Assembly: GCA_050258715.1 (NCBI GenBank)
Contig: JBLMZH010000016.1
Span: forward strand, 1-52,504
Origin: JBLMZH01 sp050258715
GTDB taxonomy: Bacteria > Patescibacteriota > Doudnabacteria > UBA920 > O2-02-FULL-48-8
DNA: 52,504 bases
Direction: 5' to 3'
In this document: positions 31,936-40,672 of the stretch, piece by piece
Position numbering within the stretch: the stretch's first letter is position 1
Layout of the letters: the number at the start of each line of letters is the position of its first letter
Made by a program: the position numbers and the translations under genes
Notes under the pieces: generated by a model
Databases searched by the model: none
What the model was told of the DNA's origin: nothing
The model's input: the letters and a program-made list of their open reading frames with translations, nothing else

Positions 31936-33021
31936 ATGCCAAAAAAACTCAGGATAGCCCAGATCGCGCCGCTTTGGATAACCATTCCGCCCAAAAAATA
32001 CGGAGGGATCGAGCGGATCATTGCTTTGCTCGCCGACGGATTGGTCGAACGCGGGCATGACGTAACGCTCTTTGCATCCCCCGGGTCGAAGACCAAGGGT
32101 AAACTGGTTTCAGTCTTTGACCAGCCGCTTTTGGAAGCCGGCGTTCCCTGGTCAAATCCCGTCTGGAACCTAAGGAATTTGTCCAAGGCCTACCAAATGG
32201 CCAATGAAGGCAAATTCGACATCATCCACACTCATCTGGACATCTGGTCCATGTTTTTCTGCAACTTAAGCCGCACCCCGACCATCCAGACCATGCACAA
32301 TCCCCTCTACCGCACGAATGCCGATGCGGACAAGAATGACCGCCTGCGCATCTACCGCGAAGAGTCAGGCAACATAAACATGGTCTTTATCAGCGAATCC
32401 GCCAGAAATTGCGCGAACGTCAAATTCAAGGACAAGAACGCGCGGATCATTTACAACGCCAGCGACATCAGAGATTTCAAGTTCAACCCCAAGCCCAAGG
32501 ATCATTTTGTCTGGATCGCAAGAATGGACAAGCACAAAGGGATCGAAAACGCGATCGCGGCCGCGGAAAAATTGAATCTCAATCTGCTCGTCGCCGGCCG
32601 CATCGATCCGGCCAAAACCGATTATTTCAAAAATGTCATCAAGCCGCACTTAAATTCCAAAATCAAGTACGTCGGGGAACTTTCCGAAAAACAGCTGTCC
32701 AAGTTTTACGGCGAAGCCAAGGCTCTGCTTTATCCGATCGAATGGGAAGAGCCGTTCGGCCTGGTCGTAACCGAAGCCATGGCTTGCGGCACGCCGGTTA
32801 TTGCCTATGACCGCGGATCGATGCGGGAACTTATCGACCACGGAAAAACCGGATTTGTGATTCCGAGCAACATCAACGCCTTGGTCTCGGCCATCAAGCA
32901 AATAGACAAAATCGACCGCGCCGAAGTCCGAAAACAGGCGGTCAAAAGATTCGGCTCCGATGTGATGGTGGAAAATTACGAGCGGGCCTATTACGAAATC
33001 TTAAAGAAAGCAAAACGATGA
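31936..33021 (+). CDS. GT4-family glycosyltransferase, copy 2
   Basis: 361 residues from ATG 31936. A longer frame back to 31795 overlaps copy 1 and is not supported. The N-terminus (RIAQIAPLWITIPPKKYGGIERII) is nearly the same as copy 1, showing recent shared ancestry. Donor-site motifs: WIARMDKHKGIENAI and EPFGLVVTEAMACGTPVIAY. The middle region differs (THLDIWSMFF versus HNHFNFFMF), suggesting a different acceptor. Its stop overlaps the start of copy 3 by 4 nt (ATGA), so the last two are coupled. Confidence 0.92.
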   Translation: MPKKLRIAQIAPLWITIPPKKYGGIERIIALLADGLVERGHDVTLFASPGSKTKGKLVSVFDQPLLEAGVPWSNPVWNLRNLSKAYQMANEGKFDIIHTHLDIWSMFFCNLSRTPTIQTMHNPLYRTNADADKNDRLRIYREESGNINMVFISESARNCANVKFKDKNARIIYNASDIRDFKFNPKPKDHFVWIARMDKHKGIENAIAAAEKLNLNLLVAGRIDPAKTDYFKNVIKPHLNSKIKYVGELSEKQLSKFYGEAKALLYPIEWEEPFGLVVTEAMACGTPVIAYDRGSMRELIDHGKTGFVIPSNINALVSAIKQIDKIDRAEVRKQAVKRFGSDVMVENYERAYYEILKKAKR

Positions 33022-34145
33022 GGAAACTCCGAATCGGCGTCATGGTCACGGGCCATTTCGCCGTTCCGCCGCCAAAAAATGTAATCTACGCGCCTTACGA
33101 CGTGGCTGCCGCAATAAGCCTGGGACTGGCCCAGCGCGGGCACAAGGTTTCTTTCTTCGCTCCTAAAGGATCAAAGCTTAGCGGGGTCAATATCATCGAG
33201 TGTCCGATCCCTGCCCTGTTTGATCCGAACAAAGCCGGAATTTTGTTTGAGCCCGAGGTCCGCGACCTCGAGCGCGAAAAGATCGAAAACCTCTGGGACC
33301 AATATATCATCAGCCGCATGTACAAAGAAGCGCTGGCGGGCAAGCTCGATGCTTTGCACATCCATCCTGTGGACCGGGCCTTGCCGTTTGCCTCGATCAA
33401 CCAGACCATTCCCACTGTTTATACCCTGCACGACCCGATCTACCCCTGGCGCATGAAGCTTTTCAAAATGTTCTACAGTCCAAACCAGCATTATGTGGCG
33501 ATCAGCAAATCGCAGGGCAATTCGGCCAAAGGGCTGCCTATTGCCGCCACCATTTACAACGGCGTGGATTTGAAAGCCTTCCCTTATTCCGCAAAGGCCC
33601 AGGACCGGCTCCTGTTTGTCGGGCGAATCAAGCCGACCAAGGGTGTCGCGGAAGCGGTCAAGGTCGCTGCTAAAACCGGACAAAAACTGGACATCCTGGG
33701 AATTTTTGGCCGCTACGATCAGGATTATTTCATGAAAGAAGTCCAACCGTTTTTAAACGAACAGATCAGATACATCGGCTACGTCCCCCACGACGAGCTT
33801 TATAAATATTATGGCAAAGCAAAAGCTGTTTTGATGCCGACCAAATGGGACGAGCCGTTCGGCTTGGTCTCTGTCGAGGCTATGGCTTCGGGAACTCCCG
33901 TGATCGCGTTTGACCGCGGCTCAATGCCGGAAATAATAAAAGACGGCAAAACGGGATTTTTGGTCAAGGACGTTGCAACCATGTGCAAGGCCGTTTCCAA
34001 GATCGATGAAATAAAGCGCGAAGACTGCCGGAAACAGGTCGAAGAAAAATTCTCCGACGACCGGATGGTCGACGGTTACGAAGAACTATTTTACAAACTT
34101 GCGGAACGAAAAAATCTGAAAAAAAGAATCGCTATCCCAGCGTAA
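33018..34145 (+). CDS. GT4-family glycosyltransferase, copy 3
   Basis: 375 residues. Same fold and motifs (FVGRIKPTKGVAEAV; EPFGLVSVEAMASGTPVIAF) but a more divergent N-terminus (KLRIGVMVTGHFAVPPPKNVIYAPYDVA), with the PPPK loop in place of PP(R/K)xYGG. The AMACG motif is AMASG. The conserved C-terminal pattern REDCRKQVEEKFS..M...YE.L. ties it to the others. It completes the operon; together the three would add successive sugars to one glycan, which the O-antigen-ligase-like protein at 24.3 kb could handle. Confidence 0.92.
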   Translation: MRKLRIGVMVTGHFAVPPPKNVIYAPYDVAAAISLGLAQRGHKVSFFAPKGSKLSGVNIIECPIPALFDPNKAGILFEPEVRDLEREKIENLWDQYIISRMYKEALAGKLDALHIHPVDRALPFASINQTIPTVYTLHDPIYPWRMKLFKMFYSPNQHYVAISKSQGNSAKGLPIAATIYNGVDLKAFPYSAKAQDRLLFVGRIKPTKGVAEAVKVAAKTGQKLDILGIFGRYDQDYFMKEVQPFLNEQIRYIGYVPHDELYKYYGKAKAVLMPTKWDEPFGLVSVEAMASGTPVIAFDRGSMPEIIKDGKTGFLVKDVATMCKAVSKIDEIKREDCRKQVEEKFSDDRMVDGYEELFYKLAERKNLKKRIAIPA

Positions 34146-34152
34146 AAAAATC

Positions 34153-34177
34153 CCGGAGATTTTCTCCGGTTTTTTTA
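34153..34177 (+). terminator. Terminator of the glycosyltransferase operon
   Basis: 7-bp stem CCGGAGA (34153-34159) with TCTCCGG (34163-34169), then seven Ts. Confidence 0.85.
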
Positions 34178-34250
34178 CGCGTCTTCGCTCGATTCTTGAT
34201 TGAGCGAATTTTTCTCCCAAACTAAAAATTTGCGCTGTCGGAAATTTTCC

Positions 34251-34290
34251 CAAAAAAAAGCGGGGAAATAACACGCAGGTTACTTCCCCA
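34251..34290 (-). terminator. Terminator of the lipoprotein gene
   Basis: On the minus strand GGGGAAGTAAC pairs with GTTATTTCCCC (34289-34262), one mismatch, then GCTTTTTTTT. Confidence 0.8.
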
Positions 34291-34295
34291 TCAAA

Positions 34296-35090
34296 CTACC
34301 GCGGCAGGACTTTGACTATCGCCCCGTGCAGCTCAGCCCAGTCGTGGTGCCAAGTGTCAGCCACCCAAGGAGCGGCAGCAACAGCCCTTTGGCCTTCCAC
34401 GGGCAGCCGCATCCTGATTTCCGTGCCGTCGCAAGTGCCCTTGGCGTTTTCCTGAGTGATCGGGCCCTGGCAGGGAATTTCGATCTGAAGCCGGCCCAGG
34501 GTTTGCGGGAAGGCGTTGCCTGGCAGAAGCAGCCGCTTGTAAGGCTCATCGACCACCATCTTCGCCGTCCAATCCCCGTCGTACTCCATTTCGACAAACT
34601 CGATTCTGCCGACTGCGACTTCGCAATTGCTAAGCACGCGCAGCCTCGACTTGAGGTAAACCGCAGCCCAAAGCTTGGAGTCGCAGGCCAGTTCCATCTG
34701 CTCGGCAGTAATGGAACAGTCCACTGATGCCTGGGCAGTTCCCTGGCAGCCCTCGGAAGCAGTCAGCTTGTACCCGTCAGGCCAGGGGTGACCGTCAGAT
34801 CCGGGCAGGACCCGGAATTTGTATTCGGCTCCCCGCTCGATGTCCAGAGCGATCTTCATGCTTGCCTGGGCGGGAAAAGCCGAAACTTTCCCGCTCTGCA
34901 TTAGTTCGATCTGGAAATCGGACGGGATTGCCGTGCCCCAAGACTGGTTTAGGACCTTGAGGCTGAAGTTGGCCTGCGGCTTCTGTTGAGATGCGCCGGT
35001 TTGGGATGGCGTCGCCGGGTTGTTTGTCTTCCCGTTGCACGCCAGCACGATCGCAGCTAACACAGTAAACACCGCCAATATCCTCTTCAT
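34296..35090 (-). CDS. Secreted lipoprotein, hypothetical
   Basis: 264 residues from ATG 35090, chosen because AAGGGGG lies just upstream; the frame is open further. Signal peptide MKRILAVFTVLAAIVLAC ends in a lipobox-like VLAC, so the Cys (about residue 18) would be lipid-modified. A Thr/Gln/Pro-rich linker follows. The mature part is beta-rich with six more Cys (EGCQGTAQASVDC, LACDSKLW, LSNCEV, IPCQGP, GTCDGTE), fitting disulfides. No known domain is recognised. Strong SD, own terminator, and GC-rich codons set it apart from the neighbours, as for the other SD-bearing genes here. Could be a surface binding protein. Confidence 0.75.
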   Translation of the reverse strand: MKRILAVFTVLAAIVLACNGKTNNPATPSQTGASQQKPQANFSLKVLNQSWGTAIPSDFQIELMQSGKVSAFPAQASMKIALDIERGAEYKFRVLPGSDGHPWPDGYKLTASEGCQGTAQASVDCSITAEQMELACDSKLWAAVYLKSRLRVLSNCEVAVGRIEFVEMEYDGDWTAKMVVDEPYKRLLLPGNAFPQTLGRLQIEIPCQGPITQENAKGTCDGTEIRMRLPVEGQRAVAAAPWVADTWHHDWAELHGAIVKVLPR

Positions 35091-35124
35091 CATTCCCCCT
35101 TTGCGATTTATGAGTTTAGCATAA

Positions 35125-35169
35125 AAGCAAAAGCCGCGAAAGCCCTTTAAGGAGCCTGCGCGGCGCTTC
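35125..35169 (-). terminator. Terminator after the PCD-like gene
   Basis: On the minus strand GCCGCG pairs with CGCGGC across a 20-nt loop containing its own AGGCTCCTTAAAGGGCTT hairpin; TTTTGCTTTT follows. Confidence 0.65.
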
Positions 35170-35183
35170 AAGTTCTGCTGATT

Positions 35184-35492
35184 TTATTGGCGCTTCCAGG
35201 AAGCGTAATTTTCTTCGATCTTTTTTGCGACCTCAAGATCGCGGTCCGTGACTTTGCCTCCGACGTCAAAGCGCTGGAGGAAAAACTGGATCTTGCTATA
35301 CATGATGAAAGTGTCCGGGTGATGGTCCATGGTCTCAAAATATGCGACCATTGAATTGACGAAACTTAACGAATCAACAAAGTCCTTGAACTGGAATTCC
35401 TTCGAGATTTTGTTGTCGGAATAGGACCAGCCAGGCAGGTTCCCTAATCCATTTTTAACTTCATCTTCCGAAAGAACATTCGGTTTGTCCAT
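35184..35492 (-). CDS. Pterin-4a-carbinolamine dehydratase-like protein
   Basis: 102 residues, standard length. Signature FETMDHHPD (about 53-61; ExxxHHPD motif of PCD/DCoH) and GGKVTDRDLEVAKKIE near the C-terminus. The enzyme dehydrates 4a-hydroxy-tetrahydropterin. As no aromatic-amino-acid hydroxylase is visible here, the physiological substrate is uncertain; stand-alone PCD-like proteins in bacteria are also linked to molybdopterin or folate metabolism. It lies downstream of TspO and cupin genes on the same strand, with 75 nt before it. Confidence 0.9.
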   Translation of the reverse strand: MDKPNVLSEDEVKNGLGNLPGWSYSDNKISKEFQFKDFVDSLSFVNSMVAYFETMDHHPDTFIMYSKIQFFLQRFDVGGKVTDRDLEVAKKIEENYASWKRQ

Positions 35493-35567
35493 TTTGAATA
35501 GGTTAATTCATTTGGAATGCTAGGGCTATTCCTTAAGGATTGCAATGGTCAGCATGACCAATTACAA

Positions 35568-36035
35568 TTACCTATTTAACCGATAGACCGAATAGGTCAA
35601 ATAAGTTGCAAAAGACACCCAGATGAAATACGGGATCAATAATGCTGCCGAAAGTTTGTTCTTGGGCCAAATGAGGATAACCAAAGCCAATATCGTCAAT
35701 CCAAGGAGGCCGGCCTCAAATATCGCAAGTTTTAATTGGTGGCTGGCAAAGAACAGGTAGCTCCATAAATAATTCAGGATCCCGTTCGCAACAAAAATTG
35801 AGATCACCAGCCAAAAACTTTGATCATGAGGAAGTTTGTTCCAAACGATCAAAGCCGCAACTGTAGCCAGAATAAACAGGATCGTCCAAACCAAGCCAAT
35901 TGTGCTTCCTGGCGGAGTCCAGGACGGAAGTCTAATGCTTTGGTACCAGCCCTTCAGGCCTTGATTGGTAAAAAAACTTCCAATCGCGGCCACGGCAATG
36001 GTAAACAAAGGAATTACTAAATAGTTTAATTTCAT
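35568..36035 (-). CDS. TspO/MBR-family membrane protein
   Basis: 155 residues, five membrane helices. Family residues: WYQSIRLPSWTPPGSTIGLVWTILF (about 30-54, the conserved W-x-P-P...W region), WNKLPHD, NGILNYLWSYLFFASHQLKLAIFEAGLLG (about 84-112; N-x-x-W-S-x-x-F-F) and a final YFIWVSFATYLTYSVYRLN. TspO proteins bind tetrapyrroles and are linked to stress and light responses; the exact function remains debated. It overlaps no neighbour and shares direction with the cupin gene 18 nt upstream. Confidence 0.92.
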   Translation of the reverse strand: MKLNYLVIPLFTIAVAAIGSFFTNQGLKGWYQSIRLPSWTPPGSTIGLVWTILFILATVAALIVWNKLPHDQSFWLVISIFVANGILNYLWSYLFFASHQLKLAIFEAGLLGLTILALVILIWPKNKLSAALLIPYFIWVSFATYLTYSVYRLNR

Positions 36036-36053
36036 TTTTTCTTAATCCTATTT

Positions 36054-36455
36054 CTATTCGGTTGTTTTTCCGTCAAAATGCTCGTCGTCGGCTTCGGCTT
36101 GAGCTTTGGTCTCATGCGCCACTTGGTCGCGGTGGTGAGGCGGGCTGTAAATCGTATAGAGCTTTAGCACTTCCCCGGTTTCGGAAGTATTGATGACGTT
36201 GTGCATGGCGCCCTGCGGTACGATCGCTGCGTCGCCGTCAGCCACCTTGTATTGGTTTCCGTCAATGACGAGCAGGCCCTTGCCTGATTCGAACCTGAAG
36301 AACTGGTCGCCGTCATCATGAACCTCCATGCCGATCTCTTCACCGGGCTTAAGCGACATCAGCACCAGCTGGCTGTTCTCGGCAGTATAGAGAACTTTTC
36401 GAAAATTATTGTTCTCTTTGGTTAATGATTCGATGTTATCTTTGTATCCCTTCAT
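36054..36455 (-). CDS. Cupin-domain protein
   Basis: 133 residues, a single conserved beta-barrel. Metal-site motif 1 is GMEVHDDGDQFFRFESGKG (about 40-58; HxxxxQ.F..E..G) and motif 2 is GAMHNVINTSE (about 80-90; PxxxxHxxxN). Small cupins of this form include sugar isomerases, oxidases and binding proteins, so no substrate can be given. The last 20 residues are charged and His/Asp-rich (HHRDQVAHETKAQAEADDEHFD). It is 18 nt from the EamA-like gene upstream and likely in one transcript with it and TspO. Confidence 0.85.
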   Translation of the reverse strand: MKGYKDNIESLTKENNNFRKVLYTAENSQLVLMSLKPGEEIGMEVHDDGDQFFRFESGKGLLVIDGNQYKVADGDAAIVPQGAMHNVINTSETGEVLKLYTIYSPPHHRDQVAHETKAQAEADDEHFDGKTTE

Positions 36456-36473
36456 AAGTTTTTGGGTTAATGG

Positions 36474-36896
36474 TTATTTTAAGAAAACCGAGGCTAAAAC
36501 TCCGGCCGTGACCAATACTCCGCCCGTGATATTGCCCCAGGTCGGTTTTTCACTGAGAAAAATAAGGGCCAAGATCACGGTCAAAGCCACGCTAAGCTTG
36601 TCTATCGGGGCCACTCTGGAAGCCTCCCCAAGCTGCAAGGCCTTATAGTAGAACAACCACGACAATCCTGTGGCGATCGCGGACAAAACGATAAACAGCA
36701 TTGTGTGCCGGGAAATTTTTGAAATCTCCGAGGCGTTGCCCTGGACGAAGACAATGGCCCAGGCAAAGCCCACGATGATCACGGTCCGAATTGCGACCAT
36801 GAGGTTGCTGTCGATGCCCTTAACTCCGATCTTGCCAAAGATGGCGACAAGGGAAGCGAAAAATGCCGACAAAATCGCGTAAATGGCCCAACTCAT
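36474..36896 (-). CDS. EamA-like half-size membrane transporter
   Basis: 140 residues with five hydrophobic helices, one EamA repeat. N-terminal LSAFFASLVAIFGKIGVKGIDSNL and the ending PTWGNITGGVLVTAGVLASVFLK fit DMT-superfamily single-repeat proteins, which work as dimers. Typical EamA sequences NAxxxAL are degenerate here. It may export metabolites. The upstream gene is the flippase-like protein, with a 46-nt gap; it is followed by cupin and TspO. Confidence 0.82.
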   Translation of the reverse strand: MSWAIYAILSAFFASLVAIFGKIGVKGIDSNLMVAIRTVIIVGFAWAIVFVQGNASEISKISRHTMLFIVLSAIATGLSWLFYYKALQLGEASRVAPIDKLSVALTVILALIFLSEKPTWGNITGGVLVTAGVLASVFLK

Positions 36897-36942
36897 AAAG
36901 TTTTGTTCCTTATAATTATTTTATCAGACTTTTAATATAACG

Positions 36943-37980
36943 CTAGCTAATTGAGGCTAAATCGTCGCCCAGTTTCCGCCCTTCCTTAAAGTAAATCAGC
37001 AGCGCCGCAAGGAACGGCAACAAGTAATAGACTATCCGAAACAGGCCGACAACCAGGATCAGTCCGGCCGCGCTTAAGCCTAAGCGCGAAAAGAATAAAA
37101 TTAAGACGGCATCTTCCGACCCGAATCCGCCCGGTATCATGGACAGTTCGCCGATTAAGACGCTGATAAAAAATCCGGCCCCAACCGCAACCAGCGGCGA
37201 ATACAAGCCCAGCGCCTTCAGGCAAAAATACAGGCAAAAAATCGTAAACGCCCAATCGACTGCGATTATCCCGATCGCAAGAACCAGCGTTTTGGGATCT
37301 GATTTGATCAGATTCCGGTATTCCTCAAGCTTGTCTTCGATCTCGCCAATGTGCTGCGGCAAAGTCTCGTTCGAAAACTTCCTTGCCAGCTTAACAACCG
37401 CCGCAATTACTCTGCGCGAAAACCTCGAGGAAAATACGATCCCCGTCACAAACAAAACCAAGACGACAAAAACAAACAACGCCGCGCCTTCGATCCACGA
37501 CGGCCCGGGAATAACACCGGCCCTAAACGCATAAATTATGGAGAGAGGAAGCAAAAAAATAAAAACGATGTTATTGACGTATGAATGGATGAGCGACATC
37601 ATCACGACTTCCTTCGGCTTGACTCCCCACTTCTTCAAAAACAAAATCCTTACCGCAAAGCCGACGGCATTTCCCGTGGTGAAAATGTGGTTCATCGCAA
37701 TAGTCAAAAAACCGACCATGGTGGCTTCTCCAAACGGCGCCGGCATCTTTATGATCTTTCCGACTAAAGCGTAGCCCAAGCCTGCCAAAATCAGCGAGGC
37801 AAAAGCCGAAACAACGGCTGGAATGGCCCACCGCAAGTCCGCCTGCCTTAAGATATCGGACAACTCCGCGCGATTAAGGTATAAAAAATATCCCGCTGCG
37901 GCCAAAAGCAAAAAGAAGATTCCCCAGACCCAGAATCTCGGTTTTTTGATGAAATTTCCCAGTTTAAGATTTTGAGACAT
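36943..37980 (-). CDS. Flippase-like integral membrane protein (UPF0104/LPG_synthase_TM type)
   Basis: 345 residues, about eight helices. The signature stretch GFLTIAMNHIFTTGNAVGFAVRILFLKKWGVKPKEVVMMSLI (about 90-130) and FFISVLIGELSMIPGGFGSEDAVLILFFSRLGLS (about 270-303; E-x-x-x-x-P-G-G-x-G-x-x-E) identify the LPG-synthase TM family, whose best-known role is flipping aminoacyl-phosphatidylglycerol or other lipids. The C-terminus lacks the synthase domain. It starts 17 nt inside the end of the MprF-like gene, so the two are coupled. It is the third gene of the esterase-MprF-flippase operon. Confidence 0.88.
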   Translation of the reverse strand: MSQNLKLGNFIKKPRFWVWGIFFLLLAAAGYFLYLNRAELSDILRQADLRWAIPAVVSAFASLILAGLGYALVGKIIKMPAPFGEATMVGFLTIAMNHIFTTGNAVGFAVRILFLKKWGVKPKEVVMMSLIHSYVNNIVFIFLLPLSIIYAFRAGVIPGPSWIEGAALFVFVVLVLFVTGIVFSSRFSRRVIAAVVKLARKFSNETLPQHIGEIEDKLEEYRNLIKSDPKTLVLAIGIIAVDWAFTIFCLYFCLKALGLYSPLVAVGAGFFISVLIGELSMIPGGFGSEDAVLILFFSRLGLSAAGLILVVGLFRIVYYLLPFLAALLIYFKEGRKLGDDLASIS

Positions 37981-39628
37981 TTTGCAGCGCCAGACCGGCC
38001 TTAATTAGATTGACGGGTAATCCCGGATAAGCCAAAAATCGATCCTGCCAAAGCGGCTTGAATTTCGACTTGTATTCCCTCAAGCCCTTAAACGCGAATA
38101 TGCCGTTGAGGTAATTATAGATCTGAGCAAGCCCTTTCTCCAAAAGCGGAGATTCTTCGCCCTGCCCCAGTCCGGCAAGCGGAGCCAGACCAAGATTGAA
38201 GGTTTTAAAGCCTTTTTGCCAAAAATGAACGATCAGGTTCAAAAACAAAAAATCCATGGCTCCTTTTGGCGCTGTCCTTGCAAACCGCATGAGATCAATC
38301 TGGGCTTCGCCTTTCATAAACGACGGAACTTCGTTGGCAAAGGCCTCGATTTTGCCCTGGTGCTCGATCACAAACAATCTTTGGTGAGCCAAATCGTTTT
38401 TGTTGAATTGGCCGACGGCAAACCCCCGCTCTTTGCGGTTCCTTTCGCTCAGCCATTCGCGCGACACCCTGTCCGCTTCAGCAAGAACTTCTTCGGACAA
38501 AGGCGGCTCGTACGCTTTGAAAATAAAACCTTCATCCTTTAGCTTCCTTTGGATTTTGCGGAAATATTTATTGACCGCCACCGTTCCGATAAACTGCTCA
38601 ATGTCGACCACGGCCTCTTCTCCGATCTTGACCGTCTTCATGCCCGCCTTGCGAAGTTCAGCCAAAAATCTTCCGGTAGTCTGATAGAACATGGGGATCC
38701 AGCCGTTGTCCCTGCTGTAACCGACGAAGCTGCTGATCAGTTCGGCCGCATCGCCCTCTTCGGAAACGACGGGATCCCCCAAGACCATTGCCGTATCCCT
38801 GAACACCCGGTAAGAAATAAAACCTTTCCGTTCCAGAAAAAAATAATTCTTATCAGGCAGCAACTGAAAATATCCAAGCTGATACTTTGGGTTAGACAAA
38901 AGAATGGAATGGGCCAGGCTTCGCTCATAAGGCAAGGTTCGAAAACGGTACTGCCAGGGCCGAAACAGGCTGTAGATGATCAGTCCCAAAGTTAAGAGTC
39001 CCATTACCTTAAGCGAATCAATAAACCAAGCCGCGTGCCTGGTTAAAGGTTCGATCCCGGGATTGCCCAATGAAGCGTAGGTTTGAAGCGTCTTAATCAC
39101 TGACCGCCCGATCCCGAATTCGGTCCCAAAATCCCGCTCTTCGAGAAAATCAAATCCCACTGTCCCGTAAACGATCGCGAGAAAAAACAGCGCCAGCGAT
39201 CTGACAACACCCTGTTTTATGCTGGCATACCCCGTCTTTGCCGTGAATCTGCCCCTAAAACCCCAAAGCACCAGCAAGGCTACGCCAAAAACGGCCAGCG
39301 GGACCCAATGAATGCGGTGGCGCAAAAGCAAAATTATCTGGACAGAAGTCGCGCCAAAAGCCAGCCGCCAGGCGTTTTGCTTTCGCCGGAACAAATTGAA
39401 TGACAAATAAATCAAAACCACGGCCAGAACCAGGGAAAGCAAGCGGCTTAGATGGAAAGTGCGCGATGAAAAAAGCTCCTGAAGCCTTTGGTGGCGCTGA
39501 ATGAACCGTCCAAATTCCAGATCGATAAGAATCAGAAGTCCGCTTGAAAACACCACGGCCGAAACGATGACGTGGCCAAAGCTATAAATTTTATCCCTGA
39601 ACTTTTTAATATTGTTTGCAGTGGGCAT
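37964..39628 (-). CDS. MprF-like aminoacyl-phosphatidylglycerol synthase (DUF2156)
   Basis: 554 residues. The first 230 residues hold six membrane helices, shorter than the 14-helix MprF flippase. The C-terminal 310 residues are a tandem-GNAT LPG_synthase_C/DUF2156 domain, with FLERKGFISYRVFRDTAMVLGDPV, VSREWLSERNRKERGFAVGQFN, GAMDFLFLNLIVHFWQKGFKTFNLGLAPLAG and the late segment YKSKFKPLWQDRFLAYPG. MprF transfers Lys or Ala from aminoacyl-tRNA to phosphatidylglycerol, reducing surface charge and giving resistance to cationic peptides. The flippase work is probably shared with the separate protein encoded next. It lies 6 nt after the esterase gene. Confidence 0.9.
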   Translation of the reverse strand: MPTANNIKKFRDKIYSFGHVIVSAVVFSSGLLILIDLEFGRFIQRHQRLQELFSSRTFHLSRLLSLVLAVVLIYLSFNLFRRKQNAWRLAFGATSVQIILLLRHRIHWVPLAVFGVALLVLWGFRGRFTAKTGYASIKQGVVRSLALFFLAIVYGTVGFDFLEERDFGTEFGIGRSVIKTLQTYASLGNPGIEPLTRHAAWFIDSLKVMGLLTLGLIIYSLFRPWQYRFRTLPYERSLAHSILLSNPKYQLGYFQLLPDKNYFFLERKGFISYRVFRDTAMVLGDPVVSEEGDAAELISSFVGYSRDNGWIPMFYQTTGRFLAELRKAGMKTVKIGEEAVVDIEQFIGTVAVNKYFRKIQRKLKDEGFIFKAYEPPLSEEVLAEADRVSREWLSERNRKERGFAVGQFNKNDLAHQRLFVIEHQGKIEAFANEVPSFMKGEAQIDLMRFARTAPKGAMDFLFLNLIVHFWQKGFKTFNLGLAPLAGLGQGEESPLLEKGLAQIYNYLNGIFAFKGLREYKSKFKPLWQDRFLAYPGLPVNLIKAGLALQNVSKS

Positions 39629-39634
39629 TTGGAT

Positions 39635-40573
39635 TTATCCTAACTTCCCCGAAAGCCATTCAAGGGCGTCGGGAAGGTGTCCGCTCCAGAACTTCCAATT
39701 ATGCTGGCCTGAAAAAGTTAATACCTCCGCATCGAATTTTTTTTGCTTGAGTTCGCCGGCCAGTTTTTCATTTTCCGGAAGGAGCGGATCCTGCTCTCCC
39801 GTGATCATCAGGATTTTGGCGTCGGTTTCCGCCAAGTCTTTTATATATTTTTGCGGAGAATTTTGGGCAATGACCGCAGCCGACCCCTGAATGACTTTCT
39901 CCGACAAAGGATTGATGTCTATCAGGCCGTAGCCTGACATGGAAACGGCAAAACCAAAAATATCCTGGTGCTTCAAAGTCAAATTCAAAGCCCCGAATCC
40001 GCCCGAAGACAAGCCGCCTATTGCCCGGTGCTGAGCGTCTGCCTCTGTCTTAAAATTCGAATCGACATAATTGACGACGACGCGAACGATAAAATCCTCG
40101 TTCGGCTGTTTGCCGTCCGGCGAATTGACATATTGGGTGTCGCGCAAAATGCCGCCGTTGCCGTCAGGAAAAACGACGATCAAAGGTTTGATCTTCCCTT
40201 GATCGATAAGCGAGTCCAGCGTTGATTGAGCCTGTCCGCCTTGAAGCCAGTCAGTCTCCTGCCCGGGCGAGCCATGCAAAAGATACAGAACAGGATATCG
40301 CTTTGAACCGTTTTCTTCATAGCCCTTGGGCAGATAAACGATCAGGTTTCTCCGCTCGCTCAAGCCGAAAGGCAGGCTGGTTTTAATCAGTTCGGATTGA
40401 GGAAGCTGGGTTGAAAGATCTTGGACCCCAACCATGCCCTTATAAGGGTCGGCCATGGGATTGAAGTGCGGAAAAAATCTCACCGTATCAATGAACTTGC
40501 CCGGCGACAGGACGAACAGGATCGCCCCTAAAGCAATTGCAACCAGCAAAATCTTGGATATTCTTTTTGCCAT
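39635..40573 (-). CDS. Secreted/anchored alpha-beta hydrolase (D-type esterase family)
   Basis: 312 residues from ATG 40573 (an upstream frame to 40612 is unlikely). N-terminal membrane segment ILLVAIALGAILFVL acts as anchor or signal. Enzyme part: PVLYLLHGSPGQETDW (oxyanion region, about 95-110), nucleophile elbow GLSSGGFGAL (GxSxG, about 183-192), GEQDPLLPENEKLAG (acid, about 245), and the catalytic His in FSGQHNWKFW (about 288). This is the enterochelin-esterase/antigen-85-like group. It is transcribed with the MprF-like synthase (6-nt gap), suggesting it removes aminoacyl groups from lipids or acts on surface lipids, as seen for MprF-linked hydrolases elsewhere (inference). Confidence 0.85.
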   Translation of the reverse strand: MAKRISKILLVAIALGAILFVLSPGKFIDTVRFFPHFNPMADPYKGMVGVQDLSTQLPQSELIKTSLPFGLSERRNLIVYLPKGYEENGSKRYPVLYLLHGSPGQETDWLQGGQAQSTLDSLIDQGKIKPLIVVFPDGNGGILRDTQYVNSPDGKQPNEDFIVRVVVNYVDSNFKTEADAQHRAIGGLSSGGFGALNLTLKHQDIFGFAVSMSGYGLIDINPLSEKVIQGSAAVIAQNSPQKYIKDLAETDAKILMITGEQDPLLPENEKLAGELKQKKFDAEVLTFSGQHNWKFWSGHLPDALEWLSGKLG

Positions 40574-40636
40574 ATCAACGATAATCATAGACAAAAGAAT
40601 GAGCGGAATCAATCGTCAAATATCTAGCAATTCATA

Positions 40637-40661
40637 CAAAAAAGCCGCTTTCCTGCGGCCT
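40637..40661 (-). terminator. Terminator of the pilin gene
   Basis: On the minus strand GCCGC (40659-40655) AGGAAA GCGGC (40648-40644) then six Ts. Confidence 0.75.
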
Positions 40662-40672
40662 TGTTTTGGAGA

